This document shows, in pieces, positions 1-11,877 of a stretch of 64,000 nt of DNA (its first letter is position 1; every line of letters begins with the position of its first letter). Source of the stretch: Symsagittifera roscoffensis (lineage: Eukaryota > Xenacoelomorpha > Acoela > Convolutidae); NCBI RefSeq assembly GCF_963678635.1, contig NC_087067.1, forward strand, positions 7,171,216 through 7,235,215. The letters are read 5' to 3'. Below the pieces are notes generated by a model that was not told the origin of the DNA, made no database searches, and saw nothing but the letters and a program-made list of their open reading frames with translations. Made by a program: the position numbers and the translations under genes.

Positions 1-340
1 GTATTATCTTGGGTATTAGAAAGAGAGTGTACGAGGTGTGTGTATGTGGTGTGTATGTGTACCTGACTGATGAACATGATATATCTTCATCTACCGTGAC
101 GTCGGTATTATCTTGAGTATTAAGGAGAGAGTGTGTGTGGTTTGTGTATATGGTGGGTGTATGTGTACCTGACTCATGAACATGATGTATCTCCATCTAC
201 CGTGACGTCGGTATTATCTTGAGTATTAAGGAGAGAGTGGGTGTGGTGTGTGTATGTGGTGGGTGTATGTGTACCTGACTGATGAACATGATGTATCTCC
301 ATCTGCCTTGGCGTCTGTAGTATATCGATAATAAAAGAGA

Positions 341-378
<38 letters not shown>

Positions 379-1140
379 CTGACTGATGAACATGATGTAA
401 CTCCATCTGCCATGGCGTCTGTTTTATCTTGAGTAATAAACAGAGATTGTATGTGTGTGTGTGCTTGACTGATGAACATGATGTATCTCCATCTGCCGTG
501 ACGTCGGTATTATCTTGAGTATTAGAGAGAGAGTGTATGTGGTGTGTGTATGTGGTGTGTATGTGTACCTGACTGATGAACAGGATGTATCTCCATCTGC
601 CTTGGCGTCTGTGATATATCGAAAATCAAAGAGAGACTCTGTGTGTACCTGACTGATGAACATGATGTATCTCCATCTGCAGTGGCGTCTGTTTTATCTT
701 GAGTAATAAAAAGAGAGTGTATGTGTGTGTTCCTGACTGATGAACATGATGTATCTCCATCTGCCGTGGCGTCTGTTTTATCTTGAGTATTAAAAAGAGA
801 TTGTATGTGTGTGTACCTTACTGATGAACATGGTGTATCTCCATCTGCCGTGACGTCGGTATTATCTTGAGTATTAGAGAGAGAGTGTACGTGGTGTGTG
901 TATGTGGTGTGTATCTGTACCTGACTGATGAACAGGATGTATCTCCATCTGCCTTGGCGTCTGTGATATATTGAAAATCAAAGAGAGACTGTGTGTGTAC
1001 CTGACTGATGAACATGATGTATCTCCATCTGCAGTGGCGTCTGTGTTATCTTGAGTATTGAAGAGAGTGTATGTGTGTGTAACTGACTGATGAACATGAT
1101 GTATCTCCATCTGTCGTGGCGTCTGTTTTATCTTGAGTAT
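1..1140 (+). repeat. Left array segment with doubled GT spacers
   Basis: About a dozen diverged units. Several carry an enlarged spacer in which a 'gtatgtggtgtg' module is doubled (for example near 40-60, 245-270, 535-560 and 890-915). Several read ccgtgacgtcggta instead of the usual ccgtggcgtctgta. The segment ends where the 2.8-kb duplication begins. No gene is visible. Confidence 0.85.
346..377 (+). repeat. (GT)n microsatellite inside a unit
   Basis: An almost pure GT run of about 30 bp forms the spacer of one unit. It is the first long dinucleotide run in the window. Confidence 0.9.
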
Positions 1141-3940
1141 TAAAGATAGATTGTATGTGTGTTTGTACCTGACTGATGAACATGATGTATCTCCATCTGC
1201 CGTGGCGTCTGTTTTATCTTGAGTATTAAAAAGAGATTGTATGTGTGTTTAACTGACTGATGAACATGATGTATCTCCATCTTCCGTGAGGTCGGTATTA
1301 TTTTGAGTATTAAAAAGAGATTGTTTGTGTGTTTACCTGGTTAATGAACTTGATGTATCTTCATCTGCCGTGACTTCGCTATTATCTTGAGTATTAAAGA
1401 GAGAGTGTATGTGGTGTGTGTATGTGGTGTGTGTATGTGTACTTGACTGATGAACCTGATGTATCTCCATCTGTCGTGGGTTCTGTATTAATTTGAGTAA
1501 TAAAGAGAGTGTATATGTCTGTATGTGTACCTGAGTGATGAACATGATGTGTCTCCGTCTGCCGTGGCATCTGTACTATCTTAAGTATTGCAGATAGTGT
1601 ATAAGCAAGTGTACCGGATTATAAACATGATGTATCTCCATCTGCGGTGGCGTCTGTAATATCTTGATTATAAAAAAAGAGAGGGTGTATTTGTGTGTAC
1701 CTTACTGATGAACATGACGTATCTCCATATGCCTGGTGTCTGTATTATATTGAGTATTAAAGAGAGATATTAAGTGTGTGTGTACCTGACTGATGAACAT
1801 GATGTATCTCCATCTGCAGTGGCGTCTGTATTATCTTGAGTATTAAAGAGAGTGTATGCGTGTGTACCTGACTGATGAACATGATCTATCTCCATCTGCC
1901 GTGGCGTCTGTTTTATCTTGAGTGTTGAAGAGAAGTTGTATGTGTTTACTTGACTGATGAACATGATGTATCTCCATCTGTAGTGGGGTCTGTATTAATT
2001 TGAGCATTAAAGAGAGTGTATCTGTGTGTGTACCTGAATGATGACCATGATGTGTCTCCGTCTGCCGTGGCATCTGTATTATCTTGAGTATTGCAGATAG
2101 TGTATAAGTAAGCGTACCGGATTATAGACATGATGTATCTCCATCTGCGGTGGCGTCTGTATTTTCTTGAGTAGTAAGGAGAGTTTATGAGTGTCTGTAC
2201 CTGAATGATATACATAATGCATCTCCGTCTGCCGTGGCGTCTGTTTTATCTTGAGTATTAAAGATAGATTGTAAGTGTGTGCGTACCTGACTGATGAACA
2301 TGTTGTAGCTCCATCTGACTTGGCGCTTGTATTATCTGGAGTATTAAAGAGAGATTGTATGTGTATGTACCTGCCTGATGAATATGATGTATCTCCATCT
2401 GCCGTGACGTCGGTATTGTCTTGAGTATTAAAGAGAGAGTGTATGTGGTGTGTGTATGTGTACCTGACTGATGAACAAGAAGTATCTATATCTGCCTTGG
2501 CGCCTGTATTATCATAAGTTTTAAAGAGAGAGTGTATCTGTGTGCGTCTGTGTACCTGACTGATGTACAAGATTTATCTCCATCTGTCGTGGCGTCTGTA
2601 TCATCATGAGTATTAAAGAGAGAGTGTATGTGTGTTTGTGTACCTGACTGATGTACCTGTAATATATCGAAAATTAAAGAGAGTGTATGTGTGTGTAACT
2701 GACTGATGAACATGATGTATCTCCATCTGCCGTGGCGTCTGTATTATCATGAGTTTTAAAGAGAGAGTGTATCTGTGTGCGTCTGTGTACCTGACTGATG
2801 TACAAGATTTATCTCCATCTGTCGTGGCGTCTGTATCATCATGAGTATTAAAGAGAGAGTGTATGTGTGTTTGTGTACCTGACTGATGAACTAGATTTAT
2901 TTCCATCTGCCGTGGCGCCTCTAATATCATGAGTATTAAATAGAGTGTGTATTTGTGTGTACCTGACTGATGAACATGATGTATCTCCATCTTCCGTGGC
3001 GTCTGTTTTATCTAGAGTATTAAGGAAAGAGTGTTTGTGTGTGTGCCTGACTGATGAACCAGATGTATCTCCGTCTACCGTGGCGTCTGTATTATCATGA
3101 GTTTTAAAGAGAGAGTGTATCTGTGTGCGTGTGTGTACCTGACTGATGTACAAGATTTATCTCCATCTGTCGTGGCGTCTGTATTATCATGAGTATAAAA
3201 GAGAAAGTGTATGTGAGTTTGTGTACCTGACTGATGAACTAGATTTATTTCCATCTTCCGTGGCGTCTGTTTTTTCTAGAGTATTAAGGAGAGAGTGATT
3301 TGAAGATGAGTATTGCAGATAGTGTAAAGTAAGTGTACATGACATATGAAAAAGATGTATATCCATCTGCCGTGGCGTCTGTATTATCTTGAGTATTAAA
3401 GAGAGAGTGTATTTGTGTGTACCTGACTGATGAACGTGAAGTATCTCCATCTGCAGTGGCGTCTGTTTTATCTAGAGTATTAAGGAGAGCGTGTGTGTGT
3501 GTGTGCCTGACTGATGTTCAAGATTTATCTCCATCTGTCTTGGCGTCTGTATTATCATGAGTTTTGAAGAGAGAGTGTATCTGTGTGCGGGTGTGTACCT
3601 GGCTGATGTACAAGATTTATCTTCATCTGTCGTGGCATCTGTATTAACAAGAGTATTAAAGAGAGAGTGTATGTGTGTTTGTGTACCTGACTGATGAACT
3701 AGATTTATTTCCATCTGCCGCGGCGTCTGTAATATTATGAGTATTAAATAGAGTGTGTATTTGTGTGTACCTGATTGACGAACAAGATGTATCTCCATCT
3801 GCCGTGGCGTCTGTTTTTTCTAGAGTATTAAGGAGAGAGTGATTTGAAGATGAGTATTGAAAATAGTGTATAAGTAAGTGTACATGAAATATAAAAAAGA
3901 TGTTTATCCATCTGCCGTGGCTTCTGTATTATCTTGAGTA
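1141..3940 (+). repeat. 2.8-kb duplicated block, copy 1
   Basis: This block of roughly 30 units is repeated immediately downstream at an offset of 2,801 bp. Stretches compared throughout matched base for base, including odd one-off variants such as the units at 1606-1640 and 3296-3360. Upstream of about 1141 the two sequences differ, which sets the left edge. Confidence 0.93.
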
Positions 3941-6741
3941 TTAAAGATAGATTGTATGTGTGTTTGTACCTGACTGATGAACATGATGTATCTCCATCTG
4001 CCGTGGCGTCTGTTTTATCTTGAGTATTAAAAAGAGATTGTATGTGTGTTTAACTGACTGATGAACATGATGTATCTCCATCTTCCGTGAGGTCGGTATT
4101 ATTTTGAGTATTAAAAAGAGATTGTTTGTGTGTTTACCTGGTTAATGAACTTGATGTATCTTCATCTGCCGTGACTTCGCTATTATCTTGAGTATTAAAG
4201 AGAGAGTGTATGTGGTGTGTGTATGTGGTGTGTGTATGTGTACTTGACTGATGAACCTGATGTATCTCCATCTGTCGTGGGTTCTGTATTAATTTGAGTA
4301 ATAAAGAGAGTGTATATGTCTGTATGTGTACCTGAGTGATGAACATGATGTGTCTCCGTCTGCCGTGGCATCTGTACTATCTTAAGTATTGCAGATAGTG
4401 TATAAGCAAGTGTACCGGATTATAAACATGATGTATCTCCATCTGCGGTGGCGTCTGTAATATCTTGATTATAAAAAAAGAGAGGGTGTATTTGTGTGTA
4501 CCTTACTGATGAACATGACGTATCTCCATATGCCTGGTGTCTGTATTATATTGAGTATTAAAGAGAGATATTAAGTGTGTGTGTACCTGACTGATGAACA
4601 TGATGTATCTCCATCTGCAGTGGCGTCTGTATTATCTTGAGTATTAAAGAGAGTGTATGCGTGTGTACCTGACTGATGAACATGATCTATCTCCATCTGC
4701 CGTGGCGTCTGTTTTATCTTGAGTGTTGAAGAGAAGTTGTATGTGTTTACTTGACTGATGAACATGATGTATCTCCATCTGTAGTGGGGTCTGTATTAAT
4801 TTGAGCATTAAAGAGAGTGTATCTGTGTGTGTACCTGAATGATGACCATGATGTGTCTCCGTCTGCCGTGGCATCTGTATTATCTTGAGTATTGCAGATA
4901 GTGTATAAGTAAGCGTACCGGATTATAGACATGATGTATCTCCATCTGCGGTGGCGTCTGTATTTTCTTGAGTAGTAAGGAGAGTTTATGAGTGTCTGTA
5001 CCTGAATGATATACATAATGCATCTCCGTCTGCCGTGGCGTCTGTTTTATCTTGAGTATTAAAGATAGATTGTAAGTGTGTGCGTACCTGACTGATGAAC
5101 ATGTTGTAGCTCCATCTGACTTGGCGCTTGTATTATCTGGAGTATTAAAGAGAGATTGTATGTGTATGTACCTGCCTGATGAATATGATGTATCTCCATC
5201 TGCCGTGACGTCGGTATTGTCTTGAGTATTAAAGAGAGAGTGTATGTGGTGTGTGTATGTGTACCTGACTGATGAACAAGAAGTATCTATATCTGCCTTG
5301 GCGCCTGTATTATCATAAGTTTTAAAGAGAGAGTGTATCTGTGTGCGTCTGTGTACCTGACTGATGTACAAGATTTATCTCCATCTGTCGTGGCGTCTGT
5401 ATCATCATGAGTATTAAAGAGAGAGTGTATGTGTGTTTGTGTACCTGACTGATGTACCTGTAATATATCGAAAATTAAAGAGAGTGTATGTGTGTGTAAC
5501 TGACTGATGAACATGATGTATCTCCATCTGCCGTGGCGTCTGTATTATCATGAGTTTTAAAGAGAGAGTGTATCTGTGTGCGTCTGTGTACCTGACTGAT
5601 GTACAAGATTTATCTCCATCTGTCGTGGCGTCTGTATCATCATGAGTATTAAAGAGAGAGTGTATGTGTGTTTGTGTACCTGACTGATGAACTAGATTTA
5701 TTTCCATCTGCCGTGGCGCCTCTAATATCATGAGTATTAAATAGAGTGTGTATTTGTGTGTACCTGACTGATGAACATGATGTATCTCCATCTTCCGTGG
5801 CGTCTGTTTTATCTAGAGTATTAAGGAAAGAGTGTTTGTGTGTGTGCCTGACTGATGAACCAGATGTATCTCCGTCTACCGTGGCGTCTGTATTATCATG
5901 AGTTTTAAAGAGAGAGTGTATCTGTGTGCGTGTGTGTACCTGACTGATGTACAAGATTTATCTCCATCTGTCGTGGCGTCTGTATTATCATGAGTATAAA
6001 AGAGAAAGTGTATGTGAGTTTGTGTACCTGACTGATGAACTAGATTTATTTCCATCTTCCGTGGCGTCTGTTTTTTCTAGAGTATTAAGGAGAGAGTGAT
6101 TTGAAGATGAGTATTGCAGATAGTGTAAAGTAAGTGTACATGACATATGAAAAAGATGTATATCCATCTGCCGTGGCGTCTGTATTATCTTGAGTATTAA
6201 AGAGAGAGTGTATTTGTGTGTACCTGACTGATGAACGTGAAGTATCTCCATCTGCAGTGGCGTCTGTTTTATCTAGAGTATTAAGGAGAGCGTGTGTGTG
6301 TGTGTGCCTGACTGATGTTCAAGATTTATCTCCATCTGTCTTGGCGTCTGTATTATCATGAGTTTTGAAGAGAGAGTGTATCTGTGTGCGGGTGTGTACC
6401 TGGCTGATGTACAAGATTTATCTTCATCTGTCGTGGCATCTGTATTAACAAGAGTATTAAAGAGAGAGTGTATGTGTGTTTGTGTACCTGACTGATGAAC
6501 TAGATTTATTTCCATCTGCCGCGGCGTCTGTAATATTATGAGTATTAAATAGAGTGTGTATTTGTGTGTACCTGATTGACGAACAAGATGTATCTCCATC
6601 TGCCGTGGCGTCTGTTTTTTCTAGAGTATTAAGGAGAGAGTGATTTGAAGATGAGTATTGAAAATAGTGTATAAGTAAGTGTACATGAAATATAAAAAAG
6701 ATGTTTATCCATCTGCCGTGGCTTCTGTATTATCTTGAGTA
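3941..6741 (+). repeat. 2.8-kb duplicated block, copy 2
   Basis: Second copy of the block at 1141-3940. The match ends at 6742, where 'gagtaataaag' replaces 'gagtattaaag'. Its last ~380 bp also serve as the start of the 1.6-kb duplication that follows, so the two duplications overlap. Confidence 0.93.
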
Positions 6742-7960
6742 ATAAAGAGAGAGTGTATTTGTGTGTACCTGACTGATGAACGTGATGTATCTCCATCTGC
6801 AGTGGCGTCTGTTTTATCTAGAGTATTGTGGAGTGTGTGTGTGTGTGTGTGTGTGCCTGACTGATGAACATGATGTATCTCCATCTGCCGTAGCGTCTAT
6901 GTTTTCTTGAGTAATAAAGAAAGAGTTTATGTGTGTGTACACCTGACTGATGAACATGAGGCATCTCCATCTGTCGTGGCGTCTGTTTTATCTTCTGTAT
7001 TATCATGAGTGTATTTAAGAGAGTGTTTTGAAGAGAAAGTATGTGTGTGTTCCTGACTGGTGAACTTGGTGTAACTCCATCTGCCGTGGCGTCTGTATTA
7101 TCATGAGTTTTATAGGGACAGTATATGTGTGTGTACCTGACAAATGAACAAAATTTATCTCCATCTGCCGTGGCGTCTGTATTATTACTATTATTAAAGA
7201 GAGGGTGTATGTGTGTGTGTGCACCTGACTGATGAAGTAGATTTTTTCCCCTCTGCCGTGGCGTCTGTAATATCATAAGTATTGAAGAGAGTGTATGTGT
7301 GTGTACCTGGCTGATGAACATGATGTATCTCCATCTGCCGTGGCGTCTGTATTATCTTGAGTTTTAAATAGAGCGAGAGAGGGTGTGTGTGTATGTGTGT
7401 GTACCTGATTGATGAACAAGATGTATCTCCATCTGCCGTGGGCGTCTGTATTATAATGAGTATTAAAGAGTGAGATAAATCATAATGATCAGTCAGGTAC
7501 ACACACACACACACACATACACTCTCTTTAATACACTCTTGAGCATTAAGGAGAGAGTGTTTGTGTGTGTACCTGACTGATGAACATGATGTATCTCAAT
7601 CTGCCGTGGCGTCTGTATTATCCTGAGTATTAAAAAGAGTGTGTATGTGTGTGTACCTGACTGATCATTATGATTTATCTCCATCTGCCGTGGAATCTAT
7701 ATTATCATGAGTAATGAAGAGAGTGTATGAGTGTGTAGCTGACTGATTAACGTGATGTATCTCCATCTGGCGTGGCGTCTGTATTATCTTGAGTATTAAG
7801 AAGAGTTTATGTGTGTGTGTACCTGATTGATAAATATGATGCATATCCATCTGCCGTGGCGTCTATTTTATCTTGAGTATTAAAGAGAGTGTATGTGTGG
7901 ATGTAACTGTTTGATTAGTATGGTGTATTTCCATCTGCGTTGGCGCTTGTATTATCTGGA
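6362..7960 (+). repeat. 1.6-kb duplicated block, copy 1
   Basis: Matches 7961-9557 at an offset of 1,597-1,601 bp. The shift comes from small GT-length differences. Both copies share the rare variants 'gtgtgcgggtg', the 'tctgtattattactatt' unit and the inverted fragment. A few substitutions separate the copies (for example gtggcttct and atctagagtattgtgg regions), so this event is older than, or less homogenised than, the 2.8-kb duplication. Confidence 0.9.
7472..7534 (-). repeat. Inverted unit fragment (first)
   Basis: Here the array briefly turns round. The + strand reads gatcagtcaggtacacac followed by CA repeats and actctctttaatac, the reverse complement of an ordinary unit. Its reverse complement matches the direct unit at 7627-7681, which also carries the rare 'gatcattatgatttatctc' variant. 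Together they form an inverted repeat with arms of about 55-60 bp and a loop of about 92 bp, that is, one unit. Confidence 0.92.
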
Positions 7961-9557
7961 GTTTTAAAGAGAGAGTGTATCTGTGTGCGGGTGTGTACCT
8001 GGCTGATGTACAAGATTTAGCTTCATCTGTCGTGGCATCTGTATTAACAAGAGTATTAAAGAGAGAGTGTATGTGTGTTTGTGTACCTGACTGATGAACT
8101 AGATTTATTTCCATCTGCCGTGGCGTCTGCAATATTATGAGTATTAAATAGAGTGTGTATTTGTGTGTACTTGATTGATGAACAAGATGTATCTCCATCT
8201 GCCGTGGCGTCTGTTTTTTCTAGAGTATTAAGGAGAGAGTGATTTGAAGATGAGTATTGAAAATAGTGTATAAGTAAGTGTACATGACATATAAAAAAGA
8301 TGTGTATCCATCTGCCGTGGCTTCTGTATTATCTTGAGTATTAAAGAGAGAGTGTATTTGTGTGTACCTGACTGATGAACGTGATGTATCTCCATCTGCA
8401 GTGGCGTCTGTTTTATCTAGAGTATTGTGGAGAGTGTGTGTGTGTGTGTGTGTGTGCCTGACTGATGAACTTGATGTATCTCCATCTGCCGTAGCGTCTA
8501 TGTTTTCTTGAGTAATAAAGAAAGAGTTTATGTGTGTGTACACCTGACTGATGAACATGAAGCATCTCCATCTGTCGTGGCGTCTGTTTTATCTTCTGTA
8601 TTATCATGAGTGTATTTAAGAGAGTGTTTTGAAGAGAAAGTATGTGTGTGTTCCTGACTGGTGAACTTGGTGTAACTCCATCTGCCGTGGCGTCTGTATT
8701 ATCATGAGTTTTATAGGGAGAGTATATGTGTGTGTACCTGACAAATGAACAAAATTTATCTCCATCTGCCGTGGCGTCTGTATTATTACTATTATTAAAG
8801 AGAGGGTGTATGTGTGTGTGTGCACCTGACTGATGAAGTAGATTTTTTCCCCTCTGCCGTGGCGTCTGTAATATCATAAGTATTGAAGAGAGTGTGTGTG
8901 TGTGTACCTGGCTGATGAACATGATGTATCTCCATCTGCCGTGGCGTCTGTATTATCTTGAGTATTAAATAGAGCGAGAGAGGGTGTGTGTGTATGTGTG
9001 TGTACCTGATTGATGAACAAGATGTATCTCCATCTGCCGTGGGCGTCTGTATTATAATGAGTATTAAAGAGGGAGATAAATCATAATGATCAGTCAGGTA
9101 TACACACACACACATACACTCTCTTTAATACACTCTTGAGCATTAAGGAGAGAGTGTTTGTGTGTGTACCTGACTGATGAACATGATGTATCTCAATCTG
9201 CCGTGGCGTCTGTATTATCCTGAGTATTAAAAAGAGTGTGTATGTGTGTGTACCTGACTGATCATTATGATTTATCTCCATCTGCCGTGGAATCTATATA
9301 ATCATGAGTAATGAAGAGAGTGTATGAGTGTGTAGCTGACTGATTAACGTGATGTATCTCCATCTGGCGTGGCGTCTGTATTATCTTGAGTATTAAGAAG
9401 AGTTTATGTGTGTGTGTACCTGATTGATAAATATGATGCATATCCATCTGCCGTGGCGTCTATTTTATCTTGAGTATTAAAGAGAGTGTATGTGTGGATG
9501 TAACTGTTTGATTAGTATGGTGTATTTCCATCTGCGTTGGCGCTTGTATTATCTGGA
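7961..9557 (+). repeat. 1.6-kb duplicated block, copy 2
   Basis: Second copy of 6362-7960. Both copies end in the rare unit reading gcgcttgtattatctgg; after it the sequences part (gagagagtgtatctg versus gagagattttttgtg). Confidence 0.9.
9073..9131 (-). repeat. Inverted unit fragment (second copy)
   Basis: Copy of the inverted fragment at 7472-7534, carried along in the 1.6-kb duplication. It has a shorter CA run and a 'ggtatacac' junction. Direct partners with the same rare variant lie near 9232-9280 and 9645-9700. Confidence 0.92.
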
Positions 9558-10233
9558 GTTTTAAAGAGAGATTTTTTGTGTGTATGTACCTGACTGAGAA
9601 ACATGATGTATCTCCATCTGCCGTGGTCGTCTGTATTATCATGAGTATTAAAGAGAGTGTATGTGTGTGTGTGTACCTGACTGATCATTATGATTTATCT
9701 CCATCTGCCCTGGAATCTGTATTATCATGAGTAATGAAGAGAGTGTATGAGTGTGTAGCTGACTGATTAACGTGATGTATCTCCATCTGCCGTGACGTCT
9801 CCTTTATCTTGACTTTTAAAGAGAGAGTTTATGTGTGTGTACCTGACTGACGAACATGTTGTATCTACATCTGGCGTGGCGTCTGTATTACCTTGAGTAT
9901 TAAGAAGAGTTTATGTGTGTGTGTGTGTACCTGATTGATAAACATGATGCATATCCATCTGCCGTGACGTCTATTTTATCTTGAGTATTAAAGAGAGTGT
10001 ATGTGTGGATGTACCTGTTTGATTATTATGGTGTAATTCCATCTGCGTTGGCGCTTGTATTATCTGGAGTTTTAAAGAGAGATTTTTTGTGTGTATGTAC
10101 CTGAATGAGAAACATGATGTATCTTCAACTGCCGTGACGTCGGTATTATCTTGAGAATTAAGATAGAGTGTAAGTGGTGTGTGAATGTGGTGTGTGTAAT
10201 TGAACCTGACTGATGAACATGATGTATCTCCAT
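9558..10233 (+). repeat. Array segment with ~511-bp local duplication
   Basis: Units around 9240-9600 recur at about 9650-10110. The rare 'gcgcttgtattatctgg' marker lies at 9540 and again at 10051. The second copy has an extra unit near 9790-9880. No gene is visible. Confidence 0.8.
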
Positions 10234-11877
10234 CTGCTTTGGCGCCTGTAATATATCGAAACTGAAAGAGAGTGTATGTGTGTGTACCTGACTATTGGAC
10301 ATGATGTATCACCATCTGCCGTGGCGTCTGGATTATCATGAAAATTGAATAGAGTGTATATGTCTGTTTCTGACTGATGAACTTGATGTATCACCACCTG
10401 CCCTGGCGTCTTTATTATCATGAGTTTTAAAGAGAGAGAGAGTATCTGTGTACGTGTGTGTACCTGACTGATGTACAAGATTTATCTCCATCTGCCGTGG
10501 CGTCTGTTCTATCATGAGTATTAAAGAGAGAGTGTATGTGTGTGTGTGTGTGTGTGTGTGTACCTGACTGATGAACTAGATTTATTTCCATCCGCCGTGG
10601 CGTCTGTAAAATCATGAGTTTTAAAGAGAGTGTGTATTTGTGTGAACTTGGCTGATGAAAATGATGTATCTCCATCTGCCGTGGCGTCCGTATTACCTTG
10701 AGTATTAAAGAGAGAGTGTATTTGTGTGTACCTGACTGATGAACATGATTTATCTCCATCTGCAGTGGCGTCTGTTTTATCTAGAGTAATAAGGAGAGAG
10801 AGAGAGAGTGTGTGTGTGTGTGCCTGACTGATGAACAACATGTATCTCCATCTGCCGTTGCGTCTGTGTTTTCTTGAGTAATAATGAAAGAGTGTATGTG
10901 TGTGGGTACCTGAGTGATGAAATAGATTTATTTCCATCTGCCGTGGCGTCTGTATTATCAATGGGTATTGAAGGGAGTGTATGAACGTCTACCTGATTGA
11001 TGAACAAGATGTAACTCCATCTGTTGTGGCGTCTGTATTATCATGCGTAATAAAGAGAGTGTACGTGTGTGTGTATCTGACTGATGAATATGATGTATCT
11101 CCATTTGCCGTGGCGTATGTTTTTATCATGAGTTTTAAATGGAGTGTTAATGTGTGTGTGTACCTGACTGATGAAAATGATTTATCTCCATTTGCCGTGG
11201 CGTCTGTTTTTATCATGAGGTTTAAAGGGAGTGTGTATGTGTGTGTGTGTACCTGACTGATGAATATGATTTATCTCCATCTGCCGTGGCGTCTGTATTA
11301 TCATGAGTATTGAAGAGAGTGTATGAGTGTGTACCTGACTGATGAACAAAGTGATCTCCATCTGCCGTGGCGTCTGTATTATCTTGAGTATTGAGGAGAG
11401 AGTGTTTATGTGTGTACCTGACTGATGAACATGATGTATCTCCATCTGCCGTGGCGTCTGTATTATCCTGAGTATTAAAGAGAGTGTGTATGTGTGTGTG
11501 TGTGTGTGTGTGTGTACCTGACTGATGAATATGGTTTATCTCCATCTCCCGTGGCGTCTGTATTATCATGAGTATTGAAGAGAGTGTATGAGTGTGTACC
11601 TGACTGATTAACATGATTTATCTCCATCTGCCGTGACGTCTAAATTATCATGAGTGTTGAAGGGAGTGTATGAACGTGTACCTTTCTGATTAACATGATG
11701 TATCTTCATCTGCCGTGGCGTCTGTGTTTTCTTGGGTAATAATGAAAGAGTGTATGTGTGTAAGTATCTGACTGATGAACTAGATTTATTTCCATCTGCC
11801 GTGGAGTCTGTATTATCATGGGTATTGAAGGGAGTGTATGAATGTCTACATGACTGATTAACATGATGTATCTTCAA
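10234..11877 (+). repeat. 1.64-kb duplicated block, copy 1
   Basis: Begins at the rare marker ctgctttggcgcctgta and matches 11878-13416 at offsets of 1,644 then 1,636 bp. The change reflects a shorter GT run in copy 2. The marker 'gaacgtctacctgattgatg' at about 10983 recurs at about 12619 and again at 16979. Confidence 0.9.

Noticed and set aside
7472-7534. Terminal inverted repeat of a transposon
   Set aside because: The inverted fragment is a piece of the array unit itself, pairs with the neighbouring unit, and encloses no transposase or target-site duplication.
10981-11256. Plus-strand ORFs reading VYLTDEHDVSPSAVASV-type repeats as small proteins
   Set aside because: They are the complement of the same units, span two or three units only, and recur wherever spacer lengths fit. 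There is no promoter or distinct start context.
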